This document shows positions 36,461-44,561 of a DNA stretch of 64,000 nucleotides, piece by piece. The notes below the pieces were generated by a model that saw nothing but the letters and a program-made list of their open reading frames with translations, had not been told where the DNA came from and did not search any database. The stretch is from Hoylesella pleuritidis JCM 14110. Lineage in GTDB: Bacteria; Bacteroidota; Bacteroidia; Bacteroidales; Bacteroidaceae. Positions within the stretch are counted from its first letter, which is position 1, and each line of letters opens with the position of its first letter. Position numbers and translations under genes: made by a program. Location of the stretch: contig NZ_BAJN01000003.1 in NCBI RefSeq assembly GCF_000613725.1, positions 1 through 64,000 on the forward strand, given 5' to 3'.

Positions 36461-37030
36461 CAAATACACTTGTATTCTGTGAGTGAAGAAGGGACATAAC
36501 AAACAGGTAAGACAGCACTTTTACATCACTCGTGGGGTATCTTTATACATCACTCGTAGGGTAAAACGTATACGCCAATTCGGGATAAGAAAGTAACCGA
36601 AAAGCGACTCTATCATTTACCTGCAAATGGAAAGAGAAGACCTTTTTGTGAGAAAGCGGCTCAATTCATCGGAAAATAAAGAAAAAGAAATCTTCTCAAG
36701 ACGACAAGGAAGCGTTAATAAATAAGCTATATTCTCTCTTTCCATTGGGAAGTGCAAATAAACAAAAATAAAATTCTTCTTTCCATTTAGAAAGTGTAAA
36801 TATATTTAAATTTATTTGCTATTCCCGATGGAATTAGAAGAAAAACAAAGATTTATGAACAATTCCAGATGGAAAACAGAGAAAAAAGTATTTTTTCGAC
36901 CGGTTTCCGTAGATTGAGAATCGAAAAACGGAAAAGTTTATTCCGCCAACAGAAAAACAACTTTCTTATCTCGAATTGGGGTAACGTATGATGTGTCGTA
37001 TAAGAAAATGCTTATCTCGAACTCACGTCA
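36461..37030. repeat. MITE-like element, copy C, left end lost and interrupted
   Basis: The left part (CTTGTATTCTGTGAGTGAAG onward, with CAAACAGG and two copies of ATCACTCGTRGGGTA at about 36525 and 36550) matches the interior of copies A and D. The right end (37010-37030, preceded by TATAAGAAAATG) matches their right terminal repeat. The left terminal repeat is missing. Between these parts lies a second inverted-repeat-bounded segment, 36577-36977. Confidence 0.65.
36577..36977. repeat. Nested inverted-repeat-bounded segment (401 bp)
   Basis: AATTCGGGATAAGAAAG (36577-36593) and its near reverse complement CTTTCTTATCTCGAATT (36961-36977), 16 of 17 identical, bound an AT-rich segment. Inside, the word CTTTCCATTKRGAARTG occurs twice (about 36740 and 36780) and in inverted form (ATTCCAGATGGAAA near 36858). 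I see no gene in it. The whole 36187-37115 gap holds no credible ORF. Confidence 0.6.
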
Positions 37031-37052
37031 AAAAGTTTCTATAATGGTAAAC

Positions 37053-37088
37053 GATTAGGGATGAACAAATAAACGTTCATCCCTAATC
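37053..37088. terminator. 14-bp perfect hairpin after the membrane protein gene
   Basis: GATTAGGGATGAAC (37053-37066) and GTTCATCCCTAATC (37075-37088) with loop AAATAAAC. It lies 28 bp past the stop of the minus-strand gene ending at 37116 and could end its transcript, though no strong T-run follows. Confidence 0.6.
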
Positions 37089-37115
37089 ATTCATCAGTCT
37101 CCCCTTAGAGGATGT

Positions 37116-37721
37116 TCAAAGCCTGAATACAAAAATAACAGAATTATACAGCTGGACGGCCAAGATATAAAGAAACCACAGAGACTTCGTATAGGTTACG
37201 CCGATGGTAAGACTATAAAATAAGGCTTGCAACGAGCGGAGGCTTCCACTCATTACTCCGTAACTGGCAGAACACACGCACACGATGAAGCAGATGAGGG
37301 GAACGATGCTATTCGAGAAACTGCTCGGGAACAATTCGCCCGTAATGCTCAACAGCACAGCATGCGGAGCAATTGTCAACGCCAGAATGGTACTGGTGAA
37401 CAAGACCAATTCAAATATCACGATTCGCAAGGCAAAGCGTTTAGGATAGTCGAGTCCGTGAGGCGACCGGACAGCTTTGAGCAATCCGCTATGCCGCAAG
37501 ACACCGTAGGCGATGCTCGACAGCAAGAGCCATACCAGAAAGGGCGAAGCTAAACTTTCCGTGAAATGTGAAAAGAACCATCGTACCCCCTCACTGCTCA
37601 ACAGTGAACGTATCGTGAGCTCGGGTTCTGCTGCCGTAGCAAGCCACGATGACAGAATCAGTACGATCTCCGCAATTCCGAGAATGAGGGCCAATACCGG
37701 GAATATTTTGTTTTTGTTCAT
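37116..37721 (-). CDS. Membrane protein, possibly AbgT-like
   Basis: A 201-residue protein with about five membrane helices (near 8-26, 60-77, 92-116, 136-158 and 175-197). The segment LLSSEGVRWFFSHFTESLASPF resembles the start of AbgT-family transporters, which are more than twice as long, so this is either a distant short relative or an unrelated membrane protein. It starts 6 bp after the response regulator stop, which places it in the kinase-regulator operon. It might be an accessory or a target of the signalling pair. I would not assign a transport function. Confidence 0.7.
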   Translation of the reverse strand: MNKNKIFPVLALILGIAEIVLILSSWLATAAEPELTIRSLLSSEGVRWFFSHFTESLASPFLVWLLLSSIAYGVLRHSGLLKAVRSPHGLDYPKRFALRIVIFELVLFTSTILALTIAPHAVLLSITGELFPSSFSNSIVPLICFIVCVCSASYGVMSGSLRSLQALFYSLTIGVTYTKSLWFLYILAVQLYNSVIFVFRL

Positions 37722-37727
37722 CTGCGA

Positions 37728-38453
37728 TCAATCATCGTCGGGGAGTAAGTTGTCTATATCGAGGATGCGAAGTTCTAAGGCGCGCACGGCCAATCGAGTG
37801 GCATTGACACCTACACCTCCGTTTCCTCCTGGGAAGAGCCTTTGTACCAGCTCATTCTGCCGCTTTTCAAGACTCTTCACCCCGAAAGGCATCTTCCGAA
37901 GGTTCGTAATCTGCTCTTTCGTGTACCCCAAAGCCAAATGGCGCAAGAAACGTTCATCGTATTCGTCGATTTCATAATTGATAAGCGCTTCTTGCCGCAT
38001 CAGTCGGTTACAGACACTGTATTTGAAACGCTCTACAATCTTTTTAAGAATCGGCTCGTTAAACACCATCCGTTTACCGCTCATCACACTGGCTACATCA
38101 CTACGCGTGAGAAGCTCTCCGCTTTTAAGGATGATTCCGTCGCATCCTGCGTCTAAAACATCCACCCATAACTTCTCATTGAGAATCTCTCCGGTGAAAA
38201 TCAAGACTTTTACCTCGGGATAAGTCTCTTTGGTTTGACGGCAGATTTCTACGCCAACGGTGGTAGAACCTCCCAATCCTAAGTCTAACAGCACAAGATC
38301 GGGTAATTGTTGTTTGATCTGTTTCCAATAGGTTATCTCGCTTTCGGCGGTTCCGATGATAGTTGCCTCTGGTATTTCGTTGCGAAAAATACCCTCTGTC
38401 CCCTTCAATTCTAAGGGTACATCTTCTACGATAATTACTTTGAAGTTATCCAT
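37728..38453 (-). CDS. Response regulator with DUF5932-like C-terminal domain
   Basis: A 241-residue two-component response regulator. The receiver domain (1-125) is complete: acidic pocket Glu10-Asp11, phospho-acceptor Asp57 in LVLLDLGLGG, Thr87 and Lys110. The C-terminal domain (about 150-230) has a LuxR-like helix-turn-helix pattern (FLRHLALGYTKEQITNLRKM), so it should bind DNA. Bacteroidales partners of DUF5112/DUF5113 kinases have this design. It lies 38 bp after the kinase and is presumably its phosphorylation target. Confidence 0.9.
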   Translation of the reverse strand: MDNFKVIIVEDVPLELKGTEGIFRNEIPEATIIGTAESEITYWKQIKQQLPDLVLLDLGLGGSTTVGVEICRQTKETYPEVKVLIFTGEILNEKLWVDVLDAGCDGIILKSGELLTRSDVASVMSGKRMVFNEPILKKIVERFKYSVCNRLMRQEALINYEIDEYDERFLRHLALGYTKEQITNLRKMPFGVKSLEKRQNELVQRLFPGGNGGVGVNATRLAVRALELRILDIDNLLPDDD

Positions 38454-38491
38454 ATCTTGTCTTTTAAGTTTCTTTCGAGTTTTCTTGTTTT

Positions 38492-41400
38492 TTATATATT
38501 TGTACGTTGTCGTGCTCGTGCCAATGTGACATCTATAACGGTGCTCCTGCTCTCAGATCGTGTAGCCGTCATTCCGCAACCACGCGCATTGGTCTGCTCG
38601 CCGATGTCGCGCACAATTTGTCGGCAGAGCAAGAATTGTATGCTAACAGTCAACGGCGTAAACAACCGATTACATTGCTCATCGGTAAGTCTGAGTTCGG
38701 TCATATTCACACTGATAACCACATAGATATCGCCTTTCGTCTTACCGGAAATAGAGAACGGCTTCCCCTTGTTTTGCTTTTTCAAAATATCGAAAAGGTA
38801 TTCTATCATATCTCTATCGCCGAGAAGGGGATAGGCACAAATCGAAGGAAGTTCCACCGACTGGCATTGCCGGCTGACCAATGAAAGCTGGCGCGAGGCC
38901 TGCGCACTTAAAACGGAATACAAGTCTTTGTAATACTCAACGACTTCTCGGAGGGTTTGGATATCTTGTCCCTGACTGTCTACCAACTGACGGATACGCG
39001 AGGGATAATACATCGTCTCGTGCTTTAAAGTACTCAGACAATTATCCAACACGTTATTACAGATGTACAGATTATCGTTCTCCAAGTCAGTACGGTGCAG
39101 TTCATCTTCAGCCGATTCAATGTGTTGGTCTTGTATCTTCTGCACCTGTATCTCCTGTTTCAACGCTTTTTCTATCTCTTTGACGATAGACACTAAAGCA
39201 GGTTGCTTAACTGTTTCCGATAAATTCTTGTCATTCCACGTCTTGTCTATCTTTAACAGTTTATCTTGCGGTGTGTCTTCGCTGAGCAGGATCTCATTGA
39301 TTTTGTAAATTCGGTCGACACAGAAACGATAATAAAGTTGGTGCCGGTAATAAAGGAAATAATAAGCAGGAAAGATCGTACACAAAAGCAACACAAGGAT
39401 TATTATGGCCACGGTCTTGCTATTCTCCGACCGTTGCATTACTCGCACATAATTGGCAAGATTGTTATCAGCCGACGTCTCACGGAACAGTTGTGTATAC
39501 ACTTTATTATTATATCTATACACATCCCACTTGTGCAAAGCCAATGCAGCTACGGCGCACTCATTGCGAATGTCGAGAATAATATCATAGCGGGTATGCA
39601 GACTGTCACGAAACCATTTCAGCTCTGCGGGCAAAGTGGATTTGGAACAATAGGGCACCATCAAATCTTTACCTTTCGGATACTGCTTGATATAATACTT
39701 ATTCAGATAACATAGACTGCTGTCTGCAAAAACAAATGTCCGGGCATAGGTTCCGTTGATATTGCAGAAGTAAGCACTGTCAGCATAACGTGCAGCCTGT
39801 TTGAGTTCGTAGGAATCGGATATCGAGCGGCGCATATTCTCGGCAACGTTGACTTTCTTTTTACCGAATCGGGCATAAGAGGTCATAGGCATAGAACATC
39901 CAATCATTATCAATGCCAACACAAATCTGATAATTCCTTTCGGTAAACAGAAGGAAAAGCAACTTCCTTTGCCAACCTTACTATCAACCGATATCTTACA
40001 AACGGAAAATATACTGCTGATCTTGTGATATTTGTCAATAATTCCTTTACAGTTCATCAGTCCGAACCCGTGCGACGGTTGATTGTCTGTACCTTTTGCA
40101 TTGAGACTGTCAGCCGCTCCCTTTTCATCTATGATACTCTTGTGATTGAAGATATTAGCTTGCTGTCTGTCACTCATTCCCTGACCGTTATCCTCAATAC
40201 AGATTTCTACACTATCTTCTCTTTCATTAGCATAGATCCTGACCGTACCACCTATGGGAGTAAATTTGCGGGCATTGTCAGCAATGGTATTGATCATAAA
40301 AAGCGTTAACACTTTATCAGCTTTCACCACAGCTGTCGTCGGTTCGACTGCGAGCTCTATACCTTTCAGCTGAAATCCCATCCGTCCTTTCTGCACAATA
40401 TCGAATAAAGATTGCAGTGTAAAACTCTCGATATGCAGATTGAGCTCTCCCTGTCTCATCTGAATCCATTGTGTCAACACATCATTATAATCGTTGATCT
40501 TATCCGTCAGTTCAGCAATATATTCGTAACGCTCCGCTCGCCTTCTTTCCGACTCGTCTTTCACGGAAAGTTGATATACTTCGTTGATCATCCGATCGAT
40601 AAATGGCGTAATACTCGTCACGAGCGAGACTCTTGCCCTTTGTTCCAAGTTTCGTTTCTTATTGCTTTGTACGTGTATCTTTCCTAACCGTATTTCTTCG
40701 TTGATAACTTCATATCGTTCTTTATTCAACCGAGCCGTCAGTTCATTCTTATATTTCCATTCGCGCAGTGGTTCGAGCAGAGCATCAATAGGGTTCTTCT
40801 GAACATTGCGCTTCCGCATTCTGTCAAAAACCACCAACAACACACACACGGCTATAATCATTACTAATACAGCCATTATCATCAGATTGAGCTGATCGGA
40901 AGAACGATTCAATTGGCCCGCACGTGCCTCCAATTGGCGGTCTTGACGGGTCTGCTCCTGCAAATCCAAATATAGATTTCGATTATAATCACTGTTAGAT
41001 TTTTGGTTGATTGCAGAATAAACCAAACAAAGTTGTTCCCGAAGAGAAGCCACAAGATCAGGGGCCCGATATATTTTCGGATTTTTGGTAAGTGCATCTT
41101 TCAGACAAATCAATGCCGAATGATAGTCTTTAATACCCCAATAACATTCGGCCAATGTACGATACGCGCCTGCTGTTTGGTAAACATCGCCAAATTTCAT
41201 AAAAAGACTTACAGCTCTCTGGGCTAAGTTTCCGGCCAACAGCGTATCCGGCATATGGTCGATATTGATGTGATTAATACTAGCCTGATTATCACGTATT
41301 AATCTCTGTTGTGTCTCCGACAACTGCAAATGCTCACTGATAGCCTGCAAAGCTTGTGCTTTCCAAAAGGGATAATCGTTCTGATCGGCCACCTGATAAC

Positions 41401-41518
41401 ACTTGAACAAATATTCATATTCTGTCTGGTCGACCTGCTCTTGGGTCCCTTTGGGAAACATACTACCTGTCCCCATATTATACCAGTAGTTCAATAATTG
41501 AGCCGTATCTCTTTTCAT
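38492..41518 (-). CDS. Double sensor kinase (DUF5112/DUF5113 type), main part
   Basis: 1008 residues, most of a two-part membrane sensor kinase. Residues 1-200 continue TPR-like repeats from the upstream piece; helix 212-231 crosses the membrane. The first kinase region has N-box NTIADNARKFTP (410-421), DNGQGM (443-448) and HGFGLMN (483-489), a complete ATP site, but the H-box position is Val300 in SLVTSITPF, with no His. Helix 529-541 leads to a second extracytoplasmic region (DUF5113-like, about 545-700), helix 702-724, then an H-box LKHETMYYP with His833, and a degenerate ATP domain without DNGQG. The true protein starts upstream: one lost base at 41521-41523 cuts it from its N terminus. 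Confidence 0.88.
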   Translation of the reverse strand: MKRDTAQLLNYWYNMGTGSMFPKGTQEQVDQTEYEYLFKCYQVADQNDYPFWKAQALQAISEHLQLSETQQRLIRDNQASINHINIDHMPDTLLAGNLAQRAVSLFMKFGDVYQTAGAYRTLAECYWGIKDYHSALICLKDALTKNPKIYRAPDLVASLREQLCLVYSAINQKSNSDYNRNLYLDLQEQTRQDRQLEARAGQLNRSSDQLNLMIMAVLVMIIAVCVLLVVFDRMRKRNVQKNPIDALLEPLREWKYKNELTARLNKERYEVINEEIRLGKIHVQSNKKRNLEQRARVSLVTSITPFIDRMINEVYQLSVKDESERRRAERYEYIAELTDKINDYNDVLTQWIQMRQGELNLHIESFTLQSLFDIVQKGRMGFQLKGIELAVEPTTAVVKADKVLTLFMINTIADNARKFTPIGGTVRIYANEREDSVEICIEDNGQGMSDRQQANIFNHKSIIDEKGAADSLNAKGTDNQPSHGFGLMNCKGIIDKYHKISSIFSVCKISVDSKVGKGSCFSFCLPKGIIRFVLALIMIGCSMPMTSYARFGKKKVNVAENMRRSISDSYELKQAARYADSAYFCNINGTYARTFVFADSSLCYLNKYYIKQYPKGKDLMVPYCSKSTLPAELKWFRDSLHTRYDIILDIRNECAVAALALHKWDVYRYNNKVYTQLFRETSADNNLANYVRVMQRSENSKTVAIIILVLLLCTIFPAYYFLYYRHQLYYRFCVDRIYKINEILLSEDTPQDKLLKIDKTWNDKNLSETVKQPALVSIVKEIEKALKQEIQVQKIQDQHIESAEDELHRTDLENDNLYICNNVLDNCLSTLKHETMYYPSRIRQLVDSQGQDIQTLREVVEYYKDLYSVLSAQASRQLSLVSRQCQSVELPSICAYPLLGDRDMIEYLFDILKKQNKGKPFSISGKTKGDIYVVISVNMTELRLTDEQCNRLFTPLTVSIQFLLCRQIVRDIGEQTNARGCGMTATRSESRSTVIDVTLARARQRTNI

Positions 41519-42072
41519 CTCCCATTCGGGTTAATGACTTCCATCGCATTAATAGAAAGATCTTTGAGTCCTACATAATAAAAATACGTAGACACAACAA
41601 TCTGATATTCACTTCTAGCATAAATCAATCGAGTTCGCTGATGTTCAGTCAAAGTACTTTCTTCTTCCTTGATACGGCGCATACGACGTATCGCACTTTC
41701 ACGATAATCATAAAATTCTTTGTTCTTAGATTGTCGTTGACACAATCGCATATATTGTATATCGGCAATGAGAAGTTCCACTTGATTGTCGGTCACCGAC
41801 TCTATTTGGTCCAATTGTTTGTATGCTTTTGGGAAGTCCATTCGAACAATGCTCACAAACGCCAAATTGTTATACGCTTCGGCCTTACCCGCCCCATAAT
41901 TTGTCGCCAATGATAAGGCCAAAAGGGCATTCTTCTCCGTCGCCTCCAAACTACGATAATGGCAGGCATACGCCTCCTCATTCACCTTATCCACTCTTTC
42001 TTTATCGGAAAGTGTGCAAGCCGAAATCGCAACAAAACACATCGTCATCGCGATGAATATCCTCAGATTCAT
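41519..42072 (-). pseudogene. N-terminal sensor part of the double kinase, severed by a frameshift
   Basis: 185 codons with a lipoprotein-type signal peptide (MNLRIFIAMTMCFVAISAC, Cys19 in the lipobox ISAC) and TPR helices (KNALLALSLATNYGAGKAEAYN, shown in part). The frame ends NPNGR-stop at 41515. Adding one G to the GGG run (41521-41523) gives NPNGEMKRDTAQ and a continuous 1193-residue kinase. Without this part the kinase would have no export signal and its first membrane helix would be wrongly oriented, so a single gene is the better reading, not two genes overlapping by ATGA. An upstream in-frame ATG at 42096 is possible. Confidence 0.8.
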
Positions 42073-42107
42073 CTGAATAGTATTATAAATGGCCATCACT
42101 TAATACG

Positions 42108-42115
42108 CAAAAGTA
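42108..42115 (-). promoter_or_regulatory. -7 box (TACTTTTG) of the kinase-regulator operon
   Basis: Perfect TAnnTTTG on the minus strand, 11 nt before an ATG at 42096 and 35 nt before the preferred start at 42072. Confidence 0.65.
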
Positions 42116-42226
42116 GCCAATACTTTACGAACATTGCCATAAAACAGCTGAAAATCTCATCCCATTAAGATTTATTAGTTGCCTCGTATTATATCCATCT
42201 CTCCTTACATCAGAAAGTAATAAAAA

Positions 42227-42260
42227 ACGCCCGAGTGTGCTACTTTTCACACTCGGGTGT
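42227..42260 (-). terminator. Terminator of the LysM-PorT-peptide transporter operon
   Basis: On the minus strand ACACCCGAGTGTG and CACACTCGGGCGT form a 13-bp stem (one G-U) followed by TTTTTTA, 37 bp past the transporter stop. Confidence 0.9.
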
Positions 42261-42296
42261 ATTAGTATATCAACTTTTTGTGTCAATTAAATCAAA

Positions 42297-43817
42297 TCAG
42301 CAAACTTTTTCTAAACGCTTCATTATAATGAACATAAAGATAGCAGCGAGGAAACAAAGACCGATAAGTAATCCCCAAACAATATAAAGCGACGCATCGC
42401 CCCATAACAACGCTGGAATACTGGTAAGATAATTACCGATAGCCGTAGCAACAAACCACCCTCCCATCATCATTCCTTTATATTTCGGAGGAGCAACCTT
42501 GCTAACAAAACTAATACCCATCGGAGATAGCAATAACTCGCCGAAAGTGAGTACTAAGTAAGTAGAAATAAGCCAGTTTGGCGAAACGAATGTCGCTGTC
42601 CCGACTGCCGTAGCCGCAGCCTGTCCTGTGGGTGAAGGCAATCCGATAGAACCGATTGTCATAATGACGAATCCCATTGCTGCCACCATCATTCCGTAAG
42701 CAATCTTGCGTGGTGCAGAGGGTTCCTTACCGGTCCTACCCAACCAACTGAAAATAGCCATTGAAACCGGTGTTAAAGCTACAACAAAAAACGGATTGAA
42801 CTGTTGGAAAATCGGAGCAGCAAGATCCGTTGTCTCAGGGAGTGTCATATATTTGTAAATCAATCCGCAAACAGCCAGGATAACTACCAACGAAGATATC
42901 AGCTTAGCACGCGAAGTCTTAGACTGGAATACCGAGAAAAGTCCATACACTATAAATACAGTCAAAACAAGGTTGATTACATCAAAGAACATACTATCGA
43001 AACCTGTTGCACTCTTAGCCACAAACTCATCTGCAAAGAGCGTCAATGTGAGCCCATTCTGATGAAATGCCATCCAAAAGAATATGACTACGGCAAAGAC
43101 CAATACAAGAGCCGTAATACGTTCCTTAGTCTCTTTGGGACTCAGCTCGGCTACATTCGTATCAGCCTTAGCAATTTGAGCCACAGAACCTTCGACATGT
43201 TTAAATGTACGACGACAAGTATAATAAATCAAAATAGAGACGATCAGCGAGATGCAAGCAATTCCAAATGCAAAATGATAAGAATCATTTACACTCACAC
43301 CAAAATGATGCTGGACATAATTCATTATACCGACAGCTGTACTGGGAGCAAATAATGCACCGATGTTAATAGCCATATAGAAAATGGAAAAGGCGGAATC
43401 ACGCTTACCGGCATATTCTGGCGAATCGTAAAGGTTGCCTACCATTACTTGCAAATTGCCTTTAAATAATCCGGTTCCCACTGAGATCATCAGAAGCGCA
43501 GCCCCCATTGCAATAATAGCAACCGTATTTGCTCCTAATGGTAAAGCTAACATCAAGTAACCGACAAACATCACAATGATACCCCCAGTAACCATCTTAC
43601 CGTAGCCGAATTTATCAGCTAATATACCTCCGACAAACGGAAGAAAATAGACCAATGATAGAAATACGGCGTAAATGTTACCGGCAACAGCAGGTGAGAA
43701 CCCAAAATTCGCTTTCAAAAATAAGACGAAGATTGCGATCATTGTGTAATACCCGAAACGCTCGCCTGTGTTGGCCAACGCCAATGCAAACAGGCCCTTA
43801 GGTTGATTTTCAAACAT
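42297..43817 (-). CDS. Proton-coupled peptide transporter, POT family (MFS)
   Basis: A 506-residue membrane protein with 12-14 helices. The family signatures are present: GERFGYYTMIAIFVLFL near residue 18 (the ExxER-like start of POT proteins) and FYMAINIGALFAPSTA near 146, matching the PTR2 pattern. POT carriers bring di- and tripeptides into the cell with protons. It starts 5 bp after the PorT-like gene and is the last gene of an operon with the LysM ligand-binding protein. Uptake of peptides suits an asaccharolytic or proteolytic lifestyle. Confidence 0.93.
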   Translation of the reverse strand: MFENQPKGLFALALANTGERFGYYTMIAIFVLFLKANFGFSPAVAGNIYAVFLSLVYFLPFVGGILADKFGYGKMVTGGIIVMFVGYLMLALPLGANTVAIIAMGAALLMISVGTGLFKGNLQVMVGNLYDSPEYAGKRDSAFSIFYMAINIGALFAPSTAVGIMNYVQHHFGVSVNDSYHFAFGIACISLIVSILIYYTCRRTFKHVEGSVAQIAKADTNVAELSPKETKERITALVLVFAVVIFFWMAFHQNGLTLTLFADEFVAKSATGFDSMFFDVINLVLTVFIVYGLFSVFQSKTSRAKLISSLVVILAVCGLIYKYMTLPETTDLAAPIFQQFNPFFVVALTPVSMAIFSWLGRTGKEPSAPRKIAYGMMVAAMGFVIMTIGSIGLPSPTGQAAATAVGTATFVSPNWLISTYLVLTFGELLLSPMGISFVSKVAPPKYKGMMMGGWFVATAIGNYLTSIPALLWGDASLYIVWGLLIGLCFLAAIFMFIIMKRLEKVC

Positions 43818-43822
43818 AGTTA

Positions 43823-44560
43823 TTATTTTTTGGTTTTAGTTATGTCAAAAAGATAAGTCATTTTCAAAATAATATTACCGAAGTTAGAACGGCCGAAATA
43901 GTCGCGCTTACTGTCCCCATAAATATTTCCAAGCCCATAATAATATCGTCCTTCCACTAAGAAATGTCCAATACGGGGCACAGTGTATTCCAATCCGATG
44001 CCCGCAGCAATTCCATAATCGAACCTTTTCTCAACGGTCATCGTGTCTTGGGCAACAATCGAACTCGAACGAGCTGTTCGATTACGCTTTTCAAAGTCGA
44101 AATTCATTTTCGTAGATTCGTTCAGATAAATCCCGAACTGCGGACCGAGATTAATAAAGAATTGTACTCCACGAGACTCTTTTCCCCAAGCTAAATGGGC
44201 CATTATCGGCACTTGAATATAGTTAATCGTACGACTGTAAGCTTCAGCTTCTCCTGTAATTTCATTGATTACAGGAGCATTATTTACATCCTGAATCTTA
44301 TCTCTCCACCCAAGAGACGCATAATTCACTTCTGCATAAATGGAGCATACTGTATTGAAATATTTCTCACATACATATCGCAGCGATAAACCACCTGTAA
44401 CACCCCCATGCATTTTTTGTGGAACAGACGGACTGAATGATACCGAGCTCAACACATATCCGCCATTAAATCCAATGGAGAAATCATTGCGATGTTGCCC
44501 AACTTGTGCAACCGCATTGAAAGTACAGATAAGACCTAAAAAGAGGATAAATTTACGCAT
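43823..44560 (-). CDS. PorT-like outer membrane beta-barrel protein
   Basis: A 245-residue exported protein with signal peptide MRKFILFLGLICTFNAVAQ and an eight-stranded barrel pattern (DFSIGFNGGYVLSSVSF, VGLSLRY-like strands and VEGRYYYGLGNIYGD). Length and pattern match the PorT family; PorT itself is a type IX secretion component, but many PorT-family barrels have other roles. No other secretion gene lies nearby. It starts 1 bp after the LysM protein stop and ends 5 bp before the transporter gene. Confidence 0.8.
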   Translation of the reverse strand: MRKFILFLGLICTFNAVAQVGQHRNDFSIGFNGGYVLSSVSFSPSVPQKMHGGVTGGLSLRYVCEKYFNTVCSIYAEVNYASLGWRDKIQDVNNAPVINEITGEAEAYSRTINYIQVPIMAHLAWGKESRGVQFFINLGPQFGIYLNESTKMNFDFEKRNRTARSSSIVAQDTMTVEKRFDYGIAAGIGLEYTVPRIGHFLVEGRYYYGLGNIYGDSKRDYFGRSNFGNIILKMTYLFDITKTKK

Positions 44561-44561
44561 T

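Noticed and set aside
36577..36977. Possible small gene in the AT-rich segment
   Set aside because: No open frame of useful length with a plausible start exists there; the region reads as repeats.
41515..41523. Two coupled kinase genes or programmed frameshifting
   Set aside because: There is no slippery heptamer or stimulatory structure, and similar single-base losses occur at six other sites; a consensus error is simpler.
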